Made by a program: the position numbers and the translations under genes
Assembly (NCBI GenBank): GCA_025084515.1
Contig: JAJAGP010000281.1
Span: 1-64,000, forward strand
Direction: 5' to 3'
From: Ancistrus triradiatus
Taxonomy: Eukaryota; Chordata; Actinopteri; Siluriformes; Loricariidae
Length of the DNA stretch: 64,000 nt
The notes under the pieces: generated by a model
What the model was told of the DNA's origin: nothing
Database searches by the model: none
Seen by the model: the letters and a program-made list of their open reading frames with translations, nothing else
Part shown: one piece after another, positions 20,332-31,740 of the stretch
Layout of the letters: each line of letters begins with the position of its first letter
How positions within the stretch are numbered: position 1 is the first letter of the stretch

Positions 20332-21240
20332 ATGTCCCCACTATCTTCTCCAACTGGTTGCCTCAGTTGTGAGCATCTCTATGAGAAAATCACGGAGTTT
20401 GAAGGCAGGATAACTTTATTGCACCAGATTAAGCAGGATGAGGACCTAACTGACTCTTTATTAACTACAGTCAACGATACGGCTGTTGTAGCCGCTTTGG
20501 ACACCACTACTCCGCGACCAGAAACTGTGCAGGCTGCTAAAGCATGGTCACAACTGAGTGCGCAATTTTTCGGTTTCAGTAGAATGTGATGTCCCTCCTC
20601 AGTCCTTAAATTTAGTCAATTCACCCTTGATACCTGTCCAGTCGCCACACCAGACGAGGGAGATCAAAAGGAGCAGGCTGTATGCTCGCAGCGAGGGCCG
20701 CTTCCAGGAAGCTTCAACTCTGTGTTTTAATTCTGCTGGTCACATCGGACAGCGAGTCTCATCCAGGCCTCCTCTACCAGCAACATTGATTTTGGGAGAC
20801 TCCATAGTGAGAAATATTAGGAGAAGTTCTGCTGTGGTCCACTCGTTTTCAGGAGCCAAAGTTGCAGACATTCTTCTACAGCTCCCCTTTTTTGCTGGAG
20901 AAATACACCTCAGTCCAGAATGTGATTATCCACGCTGGCTGTAATAATATTCGTGATAAGAGATCGGAGGTCCTGAAGCAGGATTTCAATGATTTGTTTA
21001 GATTTCTTGAGTCAAGCGGAAAACGTAATTTCATCTCAGGATCCATCCCGAGTCTAGGAAGAGGAATTGGGCGCTTCAGTCTCACTACAGGAGACCTTTT
21101 CTTCACGTAAGCTTGTTTTTATTGATGATTTTGATCTATTTTGGAATCGTCCTTCCTTTTTAGGAATTCACCCCAGTAACCTAGGCACACAGGTTATAGC
21201 GGATATTATGTTCTACACGATGCATAATAACCATAAGAAA
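20332..21240 (+). pseudogene. L2 ORF1 (SGNH/esterase-like), broken
   Basis: The ATG at 20332 opens MSPLSSPTGCLSCEHLYEKI, which carries a CxxC and a coiled-coil-like stretch. After a frameshift near 20575 the sequence reads LILGDSIVRNIRR (block I GDS with the nucleophile Ser), then after a further shift HAGCNNIRDK (block III, with Cys for Ala before Asn). The C-terminal DxxH region is degraded. In CR1/L2 elements this domain is thought to act on lipids or membranes during RNP traffic. Confidence 0.8.
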
Positions 21241-21267
21241 TGACTCAAGGCTCAAACTATTGAAACT

Positions 21268-23484
21268 GTGTCTGTTCTTCGTGCCGTTTATAAACCCAAA
21301 CGCTCTCATGAAATTTGTTTAAATAACCTAATTATCATTAGTTCAAACGATCCTGATAAAAATAATAATAAAGTCAGAGTAAAGTTAGGACTACTAAGCA
21401 TTAGATCACTCGCATCTAAAGCCTTAATTGTGAATGAAATGATCACAGTTGATTGTCATAGTGCACTTTGTCTTACTGAAACCTGGATGAGACGTAATGA
21501 GTTCGTAGGTTTAAATGAAGCACTTCCTCCTGGATAAAGTTATATAAATAAACCGCATACTAATGATCGTGGAGGAGGTGTAGCTATAATATATGACAAA
21601 TGTATAGACCTTAGCTTAAAAACGACTTACATGCCTAACTCCTTTGAATTACTTGTAGCTGATGTAGTTAATCAATCTTCATCAAATAAAAAAAACATCT
21701 TGTTTATGCTTGTTACAATTTACTGGCCCCCTGGTCCTTGTTCTGAGTTTCATCTTTATTTCTAAACTACTACTAACAACTTTAATTGTTGGAAACTTTA
21801 ATATTCATTATGAAAACGAGAATGATCCTCTTAAAATTGCATTTGATTCCATTTTAAAATCTATGGGTATCACCCAGAAGGTCCTAACCACTGCTGTAAT
21901 CATACCTTAGATTTTAATACTAACACTTGGTATCAATATTGATAAGCTTGTTATACCACAAAGTGACTTAATCTCAGATCACTCTCTCCTACTATGTGAT
22001 CTGTGTTTAACCAGTAAAATTTGTTCAGTGTGTCATCCTAAATCTAAGCGTACCATTACTTCTGCTACAGCAGCTGCTTTCATTAATAACCTCCCAGAAC
22101 TAATGATCTTGTCACCTGTAGAGCCTGAACAACTTGAACAGGTATCCCAAAGTTATAGTCTGTGCTACGCACAACCTTAGACAATGTAGCACCAGTTAAA
22201 ACGAAAATGATTAGTGATAAAAGGCTGGCCCCTTGGTATAATGATCATACACGTGCTCTAAAACAAACTGCATGAAAATTAGAGCGCAAATGGCGACACA
22301 CTACTCTGGAAGTGTATAAGTTTGCATGAAAAGATCCCCTAGCTGAATACAAACATGCCCTTAAAAATATTTCTCGTTTTTAATAGACAGTAACAAGAAT
22401 AATCCACGATTCCTCTTTGATACTGTATCAAAACTTACTGGGAATGCAACAGTATTGGAACCTAATATACCGCCAGTGTATTACAGTAATGATTTCCTAA
22501 TATTATTTAATGATAAGATAGAAAAAATTCGACAATAAAGTCAGAATGTCTATTCCCGTAGCAAGCAGAACTCACCTTGAGGAACATGAGTTCTGATAAT
22601 GGCTTACCTAACAATGTTATACAGCTACATTCCTTTAACCTGATCTCCCAAATTGAACTAACTAAATTAATTAATTGTTCAAAATCTTCATCATGTCTAC
22701 TGGACCCTATAACAACACGCTTACTTAAAGATCTAATCCCTGCCATTATAGAACCCCTGTTTACCATAATAAATTCATCCCTTAACCTTGAATATGTACC
22801 AAAATCTTTCAAATGCGCAGTTATTAAACCCTTATTAAACACTTGTACTGTCTAACTATAGGCCGATATCTAACCTTCCTTTTATCTGTAAGGTTCTAGA
22901 AAAAGTAGTCTCCCAACAATTATGCTCTTATTTACACGGAAATAATTTTCATGAAACATTTCAGTCAGGATGCAGATCCAACCACAGTACTGAAACCGCA
23001 TTAATTAGGGTAGTTAATGATCTGTTAATGTCCTCTGATAATGGATGTGTCTCTCTCTTTGTTCTATTAGATCTTAGTGCAGCATTTGATACTGTAGATC
23101 ATAATATTTTACTGGAAAGGTTAGAAAACACAGTATTAAAGGACTCGCTCTCTCCTGGTTTGAATCCTATCTGAGTGATCGCTCACAATTTGTACTTATA
23201 CTACAAAAGTAAAGTATGGCATTCCCCAGGGGTCAGTGTTGGGACCTCTATTATTTACTCTTTACATTCTACCATTAGAAAATATTATTGATAAACATTG
23301 AATTAATTTTCACTGTTATGCAGATGACACACAGTTTAGTATATATCAGCCAAACCAAACAAAATCAAGACACTCAGTAAGATTGAGGAATGTATTAATG
23401 ACATAAAAGACTAGATGTCTTGTAACTTTCTTCTACTAAATTCAGATAAAACTGAAGTATTACTTGTTGAGAATGGTTTAATTT
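21268..23484 (+). pseudogene. L2 ORF2 (endonuclease-reverse transcriptase), broken
   Basis: The endonuclease part shows LGLLSIRSLASKA, ALCLTETWMR and VGNFNIHYEN (usual D of GDFN replaced by N). RT motifs follow: SCLLDPITTRLLK, FQSGCRSNHSTETALIRV, LLDLSAAFDTVDHN and the catalytic CYADDTQF near 23317. At least six frame changes or stops occur. The 3' third (thumb end and 3' UTR) is missing. Confidence 0.85.
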
Positions 23485-23830
23485 AAAATAATGGTTAAAG
23501 CAGAATAAAGTTAATGTTTTGGAATGGCCAAGTCAAAGTCCAATTGAAATGTTGTGGAAGGAACTGAAGTGAGCAGTTAATGTGAGGAAACCCACCAACA
23601 TCCCAGAGCTGAAGCAGTTCTGTACGAAGGAATGGGCTACATTTCCTCCAAGCCGGTGTGCAGGACTGACCAGCAGTTACAGGAAACCTTTAGTTGCAGT
23701 TATTGCTGCACAGGGGGGGTCATACCAGATACTGAACGCAAAGGTTCACATATTTTTGCCACTCACTAATGTAGGGTTTTTATGTCTGGGATTATCAGAG
23801 GTCTTATTAACCCTATTAACCCTTATCAAT
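23485..23830 (+). pseudogene. Tc1 transposase C-terminus (third family)
   Basis: The reading WPSQSPIEMLWKELK contains the Tc1 motif around the third catalytic acidic residue. It continues RKPTNIPELKQFCTKEWATF and NYRKPLVAVIAAQGG-like sequence to the usual end of the protein. Only the last roughly 90 residues and the short 3' flank remain, joined directly to the truncated L2. Confidence 0.85.
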
Positions 23831-24990
23831 GTTAGTCCTTTTTGGCAGTGGTATGATGGTGGCAGATTTTAGACAGCTTGGTATGATGGATTCGGAAAGG
23901 GACAGGTTGAAGATTTTAGTGAAGACCACAGAGAGCTGGCCTGCACATACCTTCAGCACCCTTCCTGTCACACCATCAGGACCAGGAGACCATGTCTCAG
24001 CTCATGTCCCTGCACTGTGAGGATGTTGTTGTTGGAGACTGGTGGAGGTCTTGTGTCTGTCTCTGCTGCTTTTACATTGTAGTGAGCGTAAAAACAGTTG
24101 AGCTCCTCTTTCACCTTCAACCATAGTGCAGTTCCTGGTCTTGTGATTGGTCATGTGCTGGATGCCCTGCCATACCTGTTGTGGGTCGTTGTTGGCAAAG
24201 CGGTCCTCAATCTTTCTCTTATAGGCAATCTTAGCCTACTTGATGCCTCTCCTCATGTTGGATCTAGCCGTGCTGTACAAATCTCTGTCTCCAGACCTGA
24301 AGGCAGTGTTGCGTTTTTCGAGGAGAATTCTGACCTCCTTTGTCATCCACGGTTTTGATTCGGGTACAACCTGATGTTTTTGATGTGTACTCCTCCAGGT
24401 CCTGGTCCTCAAAGATGTCCCAGTCGGTCTTTTCAAAGCAGTCCTGCAGCTGTGAGGAAGCTTCTTCAGGCCATATCTTGACAGTCTTTGTGAGTGGTTG
24501 AGCTTTCCTTTTGAGGGTAGTATATGCAGGAGATAACAATATAGAACAGTTGTCTGACTGGCCCAAGTGTGGTAAAAGGGTTGACTTAAAACTGTCCTTA
24601 ATGTTTGAGTAAACCTTATCTAGTATATTTTTTCACCTGGTAGCACATTCAATGTGTTGGTAGAATTTCGGAAAAACTGTCTTTAAATTAGCATGGTTAA
24701 AGTCACCAGCTATTATGTGTGCTGCATCAGGATAGCTATTCTGTTGTGAATTAACAGCACTGATCAGGTAGCCTAGCACTGTGCTAGCGTTATCATCGGG
24801 TGGAATACATACAGCGGTTACCATGGCAATGGTAAACTCGCACGGAAGGTAAAAAGATCTACATGTAAGTGTTAGGTACTCCAAATCAGAAGAGCAATGT
24901 CTATCAGTTATTTTGATATTGGTGCACCAGTTGTTATGTACGTAAATGCAAGCATTACCGAGAGTGTTGAGCCTCCATCTTGCTTTTACG
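23815..24990 (-). pseudogene. Jockey/I-like LINE, endonuclease to start of RT
   Basis: Read leftward: CIYVHNNWCTNIKIT and LEYLTLTCRSFYLPCEFT, AHIIAGDFNHANLKTV (active-site GDFN), LGQSDNCSILL (SDH-like motif with N for H), LQDCFEKTDWDIFE, then WSPGPDGVTGRVLKVC, the start of the RT fingers. It is cut off near 23815. The family also supplies the fragment at 5560-5797. Fewer frameshifts occur than in the L2 copies, but the RT palm is absent. Confidence 0.8.
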
Positions 24991-25055
24991 CACTTGCAAT
25001 ATATTTAATGATATAGAATGTCATCCCACTTGCAATATATTATTAATTCCAATTG
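24991..25055. repeat. AT-rich CAATTGCAATATATT repeat, left part
   Basis: TTGCAATATAT recurs here and continues beyond the LTR insertion at 26359, showing that the LTR element landed inside the array. Confidence 0.75.
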
Positions 25056-25060
25056 CAATA
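25056..25060. repeat. 5-bp target-site duplication CAATA, left
   Basis: It precedes LTR start TGTGACGGACC and is matched at 26354-26358. Confidence 0.9.
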
Positions 25061-25328
25061 TGTGACGGACCACGGAATGAGGAGGCAAACGCAAGGCCAC
25101 TGTAACGGTAAGGCAGGCTTTATTGACTTGTACACAAAAACGGGAATGACGGGCACGGAGACTAGGGTAGGGAACCTCGTTGAGAAGCGGGTGACTGAGT
25201 GTGTGAGGTGGTTATATGCGTAGCGGCAGGCAGTCCGGAGATGAGGAACAGGTGCAGGTGATCAGTATGTTGGTGAGCGGTCGAGCGAGGCAAGGTGCGA
25301 GCGGGTGGACCGCGGTGCGGAGGCGGGA
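25061..25328 (-). repeat. 3' LTR of the deletion derivative
   Basis: It matches 26083-26347 with scattered substitutions and loses the last few bases (CGTGACA) at its inner edge. Confidence 0.9.
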
Positions 25329-26082
25329 AACTGAGGGCCTCTGTCGGTGAGGACGTCCTCTGGGATGCCGAAGAGACGGAAGACGTGTTCGAAGAGGTGT
25401 TCGGCGGTTTGGAGAGCCGAGGCGATTTTGGGAAGAGGGACAAAGCGGACGGCACGGGAGAACCGGTCAATGATTGACAGGATGGCGGTGAATCCGTTAG
25501 ATGCAGGGAGGTCCGTGACGAAGTCCAGGGCGATGTGAGACCAGGGTCTCTGCGGCACAGGCAGTGGATAAAGCAGACCTGCTGGTAAAGTCCGGGGTGT
25601 CTTGGTTTGCGCGCAAATGCCGCAGGACGAGACGAAGCGGTGGACGTCCCGGCGCATGTTTTCCCACCAGAAGCGCGCGGCGAGCAGTTGGTGTGTGCGC
25701 GTCTCTCCAGGGTGGCCAGAACAGAGAGAGGTGTGCGCCCAGGTGAGGAGGCGATCGTGGAGATCCTGTGGCACGAACTTCTTCTCCGGCGGCATGATGG
25801 GGGAGCGCGCATCTGCAAGAGCCGTTCCTCCAGTTCCTGCTCGAACTCCCAACGGATGGCTCCGATGGCGCACGAAGATGGAAGAATCGGCTCAGGTGGG
25901 TCGCCAGGGACTGGATCGGGATCGTGAGTCCGAGAGAGGGCATCGGCTTTGGTGTTCTTGGAGCCTGGACGATACATGATGGCAAAACGGAAGCGGGAGA
26001 AGAAGAGGGACCAATGAGCCTGGTGAGGGTTCAGCCACTTAGCAGAGCGCAGGTACTCCAGGTTTTTGTGGGCTTCTCAAAC
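25329..26082 (-). pseudogene. gypsy RNase H end and integrase, truncated
   Basis: Reading leftward: RNase H tail (YRPGSKNTKADALSR), then in another frame the integrase zinc-binding HHCC region (LLTWAHTSLCSGHPGETRTH with CGICAQTK), then catalytic-core segments SHIALDFVTDLPASNGFT (first Asp) and DVLTDRGPQF (second Asp). The core ends there at the LTR, so the third catalytic Glu and the C-terminal domain are missing. One frameshift separates RNase H from integrase. Confidence 0.88.
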
Positions 26083-26353
26083 TGTGACGGACCACGGAAT
26101 GAGGAGGCAAACGCAAGGCCACTGTAACGGTAAGGCAGGCTTTATTGACTTGTACACAAAAACGGGAATGACGGGCACGGAGACTAGGGTAGGGAACCTC
26201 GTTGAGAAGCGGGTGACTGAGTGTGTGAGGTGGTTATATGCGTAGCGGCAGGCAGTCCGGAGATGAGGAACAGGTGCAGGTGATCAGTATGTGGGTGAGG
26301 TCGAGCAAGGCAAGGTGCGAGCGGGTGGAGCGGTGCCGGAGGCGGGCGTGACA
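26083..26353 (-). repeat. 5' LTR of the deletion derivative
   Basis: A 271-bp LTR, TGTCACGCC...CCGTCACA on the minus strand. CATATAACC is a TATA candidate and AATAAAGCC a polyadenylation signal. Confidence 0.9.
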
Positions 26354-26358
26354 CAATA

Positions 26359-27128
26359 TATGTAATGATATAGAATTTTATCACAGCTGCAATATATTAT
26401 TAATCCCAATTGCAGTATATTTAACTGATCCAGTTGCAATATATTATTGATCCCAATTGCAATATATGTAATTATATAGAATCTCATCCCAGTTGCAATA
26501 TATTATTAAACCCAATTCCAATATATTTACCTCATCCCTGTTGAAATATATAAGAAACTAACCAGAAACAATGTTTCTAAACATTTTTTTTAATGGTTTA
26601 AATAGAGATCTCCAAAATGTGAACGTACATAAAATATTGAGAAATGTTTTTGCTCATGTTGTTGTTGTTGGGGGATACATTTGCACAAGCATGCTTCACA
26701 ACTGACCTTATTCAAGTAACTCAAAATATTCTGAAGCCATGAGAGCAACGTTTCAGTTGCAGATTCTCCATTTCTCACTAAAATGAATGTTGAACATCTT
26801 TACATTTGGCCTGTGAAATTGACCACAATCCTGTTAAATAGAACTGCAATGTGCATGATATGAGTATTATTAAAAAGGACGTCATCCCAATTGCAATATA
26901 TTGAACCACAGTGTCATATATTGCAATTGGGATTAGGGTTAGGGTCGCATGATATGAGTATTATTAAAAGGACGTCATCCCAATTGCAATATATTTCACC
27001 ACAGTGTCGTATATTGCAATTGGGATTAGGGTTAGGGTTAGGGTTAGTGTTCAGGGCCGCATGATATGATTATTATTAAAAGGGACGTCATCCCAATTGC
27101 AATATATTGAACCACAGGGTCATATATT
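26359..27128. repeat. AT-rich palindromic repeat array with TTAGGG runs
   Basis: CCAATTGCAATATATT and close variants recur every 30-60 bp at 26359-26560. At 26880-27128 a roughly 110-bp unit repeats three times. Each unit holds CCCAATTGCAATATAT, a 12-nt spacer, and its inverse ATATATTGCAATTGGG, so it can fold into a hairpin. Between hairpins lie ATTAGGGTTAGGG runs (two to four telomere-like units) and GCATGATATGAGTATTATTA. The centre (26560-26870) is unassigned AT-rich DNA. Confidence 0.8.
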
Positions 27129-27966
27129 GTCAAGTCAAGTCAGATCTGTTATAGGAAGAAACCTTGGGAGGACCAAGACTCAAAAAGGGACCCAACCTCC
27201 TTGGGTGGCGTAGATGATAAATCTAAGAGCGAAACTAAAGTCATGGAGTCAAAGTTCGAATAAAATGTGAAGTATGCACATCGGCATTAAGTGGCCCGGG
27301 TAAAGTGGGGCTGGAGCTGATGACGGAAGCAGCTTGAGTGGAGCTGCAGCGGATGAACATCATGTGTGGGGCTGGGGCTAGACCGGAACACAGCTCGGAG
27401 AGAAAACAGAAAATGCAATTAGTTATTGATTAAGAGCACAGTGTCTATTAACAATCACTGATGCCATGTGGAGCATGAGACCCTGGCAGCATTAGCTATA
27501 GCAGCATAGCTAGAAAGAGAAGAACTGGTAGGAAACACAGCCAAGAGGGATCACATGAGACATTGGCAACCCCACGGGAGGCAGAAGACAGCAACCCAAC
27601 GTCTCTGATCACCAATAAGACTCTTTGGACTATGAACCCCAAGCTCTGCACCTTAGTCTAAGGCAAGGATGCACGAGTCAAGACCACGAGGACCGAAGCC
27701 CAGTTCAGCCAGACCGCCCACTCGACACTCCCGGCTAGCGGACAAGGCAGGCAGGCAGGCCGGCCAGACATGACTCCAGACTCCGGCCCCAGTGATCCAA
27801 GCCATGCATCCTGGTCTAAATCTAGTCAAAAGCCTGTGTAAATAGGTATGTCTTTAGCCTAGACTTAAAACTTTTGGAAAGTTTATTCCATAGTTGGGGC
27901 GCCATGTATGAGAAAACCTTTCCCCCGGCTGTGACTTTTTTAATTCTAGGAACTAGAAATAGAACT
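27129..27966 (-). repeat. L2-clade LINE 3' end, inserted in the AT-rich array
   Basis: It starts with the L2 tail pentamer repeat (CAAGTCAAGTCAG) and contains the 3' UTR and last codons of ORF2 (to CTTTTTTAATTCTAGGAACTAG). Part of the tail box (the GCGCTTTTTACAATGG segment) is deleted. The AT-rich hairpin repeat resumes at 27967. Confidence 0.85.
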
Positions 27967-28335
27967 ATTGCAATTGGGATGGTGGGCGGGGCCACGTATA
28001 TTTAACCACAGTGTTGTATATTGCAATTGGGATGGGGGAGGTTCCCAATTAACATCTAATCAACAATTAGTGGTACATCCCAATTCAGGTATATTTGACA
28101 CAATAACAATATATTGCAATTGGGATGGGGGTGTGCCAATATGCAAATGAAGGGTGGAAACCTGGCCCAGAATTGTCCGCTTGAAGCGTGAGCACGCCTC
28201 GTGTTGTCCAAAACCTGTATATTGACCGTGGTCAGTACTTTGAATTTGGTAATCGCCCAAGTTCCGATAGCTACTTAAATATATGGCAAAATGGCAATAT
28301 CGGAATACAATCCCAGTTCGCATATAAAGTGACAA
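27967..28335. repeat. AT-rich palindromic repeat array, right part
   Basis: Three further TTGCAATTGGGATGG blocks with ATATATTG partners occur to about 28130. Then comes unassigned sequence with AATATCGG/CCGATAG-type short inverted words up to the retrovirus-like element. Confidence 0.65.
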
Positions 28336-28339
28336 TGGC

Positions 28340-28650
28340 AATACATATAAATGGGGCTTTGTCCAAAAGGTGTATATGCATTCTTACTCACAGGCAACAA
28401 AGGCGTGTTACACTGAGGATTCTGTGTTTTCTTCTAAACATCTGCTTTAAAAAGTCCTTCAATCTGTGGTTAAATCCCTCGGAGTGCCTCCTCTTTCAAT
28501 GGATACTGGTTCTTCCAAGCAGGTTTAACTCCTGGTCTGAGTTCAACTTTCACTGGTTGGGCTGACTTCACCAAGTCCAATATCGGTACTATGCCAAGAC
28601 CAAAAACATTCTGGAACTTGTCGCAGAGTCTCCTCTCTCTTAGAGTTTTA
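28340..28650 (-). pseudogene. retroviral RT N-terminal fragment
   Basis: The fingers-region pattern (a short block resembling YPLKEEALRGI followed by CNTPLLPV) is recognisable but split by stops. The palm with its catalytic Asp pair is absent. Role in an intact virus: copying the RNA genome. Confidence 0.7.
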
Positions 28651-29179
28651 AGTCCATTTTAGCAATGCAAATTGACTGAGTCATCTGCAAAGTTTGTGGC
28701 TGTCCCTGTCCTTGAGCAGAAATCATAATCTTAATAAATCGCTGATCTTCACTCCTCCAGATGGCAAGATTCTCTTTCAATGGCACAAAAACAGCATTCT
28801 CTGCTTCTGCCATCATTCCTCCTATATGCTTCTGCTCATAGTCCTCAGACACCATGACACATGGGGCACACTCTTCACAATATCAAATTCTTCATGCATA
28901 TGCGTCTCTGTCAGTCTTCATAGATGCTCCTTGTGGTCCCAGACTTATACAGCACGAACTGAGTTGAACTTGCTTTGCTTGACAACTCAACCACTCCTCT
29001 GAGTTCGATTGTGCAGCATTCTTGAAATACTTAAGCGTGCAGTGAAATGGTTACTCTGGAAGCTTCACATCTGGCATGTTTGCCACAATGAACTTCTCTC
29101 ACAACTTAGCTGGTTTAAAAAAATCTGCACTAAGATTTCCCATCCAAAGTACTAAAGAAGCTTCAGTCTCTGTTGTTAT

Positions 29180-29560
29180 CTATAATTGGTGAACAATATC
29201 ATTCGGCACTTCCACCAGACAGCCATCCAGTGTACACTTGCTTATACAGTTCAATCTACACAAAGCATCTCTTCCCAAAAGTGCAACTGGTGTTTGTTCT
29301 GATACCAATATGGATATTGTAGTCTTCAGATTTTTATAGCAGAGTTTAACTGGTTCTGTAAGAGCAATCAGCTGTTTCAAAATAACCATAGCATAGCATC
29401 TTTAAGCCAAATATAGGTGAAAGCAGCTCCGCTATCCGCCATCACTTCCAATGGTCGATTATTTACTTTCACCTCTATTGTTGGATCTCTCTCCGGCCCT
29501 GATGTTACCAGCTGACACCCCCCTTTCAAGTTCTCTGGGCACCACTAGAAATCTGGTTCC
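29180..29560 (-). pseudogene. retroviral aspartic protease
   Basis: The catalytic DSGA motif reads at about 29420-29440 and the flap and C-terminal LLGRDALCRL motif follow at about 29255-29285. This is the normal spacing for a retroviral protease that dimerises to cut Gag and Pol. Sequence between 29400 and 29560 needs a different starting codon, so the frame may be fused to gag by readthrough or be broken. Confidence 0.75.
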
Positions 29561-29564
29561 GGGC

Positions 29565-31065
29565 CCCTATAAGGGTTCACAGATTGGCCTCTTAATCCTC
29601 CTCTAATCCTCCTCCGAAGTTTCCTCCTGGCCTACTGCATTCATGGGCAAAATGGCAAAATTTTCCACAATTATAGCACATTTCTGAAAACTGCTGAAAA
29701 TTCGTATTAAACCTTCCTCCTCTTCCTCTTCCAAAATTTCCCTGACCTCTTCCTCTCCAGGTCTGTGCTTGACCAAAAGCTGGCTGTGGGCAGGGAACAA
29801 CTGGAACCCCCGATATTGGCTGAAATGATTGGGGCTGAATCTGATTCGGCTGCAGTCGTGGTAATGGTTAATTAACGGAGCTTGCTTCCTCTCCTTCTTT
29901 TTACTATCCCCCAGTTGTATTTGTGTAAGTTTTCTGAGAGTTTCTTGGTCCTGTTGTTTCTGTTCATGTTCCTTTTTCCTATATAGCTCCACTTGATGGG
30001 CTATATGATCCGTATAGACATCCTTTGCCATGCTTCCAAGACCAACAACCTCTGCCAGTTTACTCCTTACTGTTAGGGGCAGCCTCTTTTGTATTTTAGC
30101 TCGCAAAATTGACTGCTCCATTTGGTTCAAATCCAGGTCATTTCCCGTAACATTTCTCCACACTTGATGGGCCCTTGACACATAGGCCCTTGGGTTTTCT
30201 TCCTGTCCCAGTGGCTCAATAAGAATATTATCAGGATGTACATTTGTCGGAAGCGTATCTCTCAGTGCTCTCCACACTCGAAAACAGCTCTGGATCCTTC
30301 ACAGCAGTGGCCACATACGGATTGAGTCCAGCTTTCTATAGAATCTCTTCCATGACTGGAACCCCAAGGAGGTTAGCCAAAAATCTCTTAATATCTCCCA
30401 TGGCAGGTTGTGTTCCTATTGTAACCTCTTCCAACTTCAAAATCCAAGGATGTGCTCCATCTTGAAGGGATGGCAACTTCTCAAGTATATCTGACATATC
30501 TGTATTCTGCCAAGGCTTGTACTCCAAGCTCTGTCCTCAGATGACCACTGGACACATCCTCTCAGATGTCTTCCCTTTTCTTGAGCGCAGCACATATTTC
30601 ATGTCTGACTTTTGCAAGTCTTCTTTATGCCACTCTTCTAATTAATTCTCTAGAGCTTTCTGGTTTTCTATTCTGGTAGTGCTATCCAAGTACGATAGGC
30701 ATTCATCTATACTTCTTTCAACCTCACCTAAAGCCCTCTTTCTGTCCTCGTTTATCCTGGTACTAGATGTCCCTGGAAAAAAACCCTCTTGAAGACATAG
30801 GACCCCTACTTTCCAAATCACTGTCTCCATCTTCACTTTCATTTGAACTCTCATTTCCTGCATTTTCTTTCCTCCATGTCTTATAACCTTCCATTTTTGG
30901 TTTGGCTAAAAACCATCTAACAACGGGATCATATTGTAGTCTCAATAGCTGGATTGACCACCACTTGAACTCTGATTTTTTTCCACCTCTCTCCACCAAG
31001 TCACAAACATTACTGACACTGGAATGTGGAAAGGACCACCACATGGACAGAGTCTTCACAGATTA
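29565..31065 (-). pseudogene. retroviral gag
   Basis: The main open segment (29603-30277) carries the late capsid part, including a KEHEQKQQDQETLRKL coiled-coil-like stretch and a basic Arg/Pro/Glu-rich tail. 30336-30527 and 30763-31065 carry earlier capsid and matrix-like portions in other frames. The nucleocapsid Cys motif is only partly recognisable near 29640-29690. At least three frame breaks exist. Gag would form the particle core. Confidence 0.7.
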
Positions 31066-31663
31066 ATGGCCACGATAACAAGCCCAATACTCAAACCAAC
31101 AGAAGAAATTTAGGACCTGGCCCAGTTGTCGATAACCCCTGCATCTCACCATCGTAAACTAAGCCAATGTGTTAGTTTTAAAAGAATTTCTGACATTCTC
31201 TACCCCAGACTCCCACCACTCTAGGACAAGTCTGGCCTAACTTTTGCAAGAAAAACAAAGATGCCTTCTCACTTTTCACTTTTACAACACACAACGTGCC
31301 GGTATCCAGACAAAAATTTCCTATTTTCCTATTTCCATGTCTATTTGTTTAATGTCTTTAGTGTAATGACCATTTCATACTCAATATGGTCCAACTTTGT
31401 GTCATTGAGTCTCTACAGATCCTCTTGCATCGATCGGCTAGTTATGGATAACTATTCACACTTATCGAGGACCAGAAATGCAAGTTGTTATTAAGAGTGT
31501 ATTGTATCCTACATCTGACAATAATTATATCATTATTTGTCTAAGAAATAGCAAATGTATGTAGATTCAAGGTGTTCTCGACAATCGGAACCTAGTAACT
31601 GAACTCCCGCAACTAAACATGCAACCTTGAGGAATTTTGATTCTCATGTGATACACTTAGATA
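31066..31663. other. no recognisable feature
   Basis: It may include the leader or LTR of the adjoining retrovirus-like element, but I could not identify a primer site, TATA box or repeated copy. Confidence 0.4.
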
Positions 31664-31740
31664 CAGTGGAGCAAAAAAGTATTTAGTCTGCCACTGATTG
31701 TGCATGTTCTCCTGCTTAGAAAAATGAGAGAGGTCTGTAG
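31664..31740. repeat. left terminal inverted repeat of Tc1 copy 2
   Basis: CAGTGGAGCAAAAAAGTATT to GAGAGAGGTCTGT pairs with 37125-37199 and is preceded by the TA target. Confidence 0.9.

Larger units (their letters stand above)
20031..23484 (+). mobile_element. L2-clade LINE, subfamily 2, near full length
   Basis: The order is a roughly 300-bp 5' leader, ORF1 with an esterase-like domain, then ORF2 with endonuclease and reverse transcriptase. It ends in the RT thumb at about 23484 where Tc1 sequence begins. It is the sister of the copy split at 6590-14052 and differs clearly from the 42-47 kb subfamily. Confidence 0.85.
25061..26353 (-). mobile_element. Ty3/gypsy LTR element, deletion derivative
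   Basis: Two near-identical LTRs of about 270 bp flank only about 750 bp of pol. On the minus strand the 5' LTR (26353-26083) runs straight into the end of RNase H, so primer site, gag, protease and RT are missing. The target duplication is intact. Either the deletion occurred after insertion, or a deleted RNA was copied using enzymes from relatives. Confidence 0.92.
28340..31065 (-). mobile_element. endogenous retrovirus-like element, 5' half (gag, protease, start of RT)
   Basis: On the minus strand the order gag, aspartic protease, reverse transcriptase start is collinear over 2.7 kb, as in simple retroviruses of fishes (gamma/epsilon-like, by general gag layout only). It is cut at about 28340 in the RT fingers. 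No LTR was recognised on either side. The copy is old and interrupted. Confidence 0.8.

Noticed and set aside
26930..27050. True telomere
   Set aside because: TTAGGG runs are only two to four units long, imperfect and internal to a repeat unit with non-telomeric sequence on both sides.
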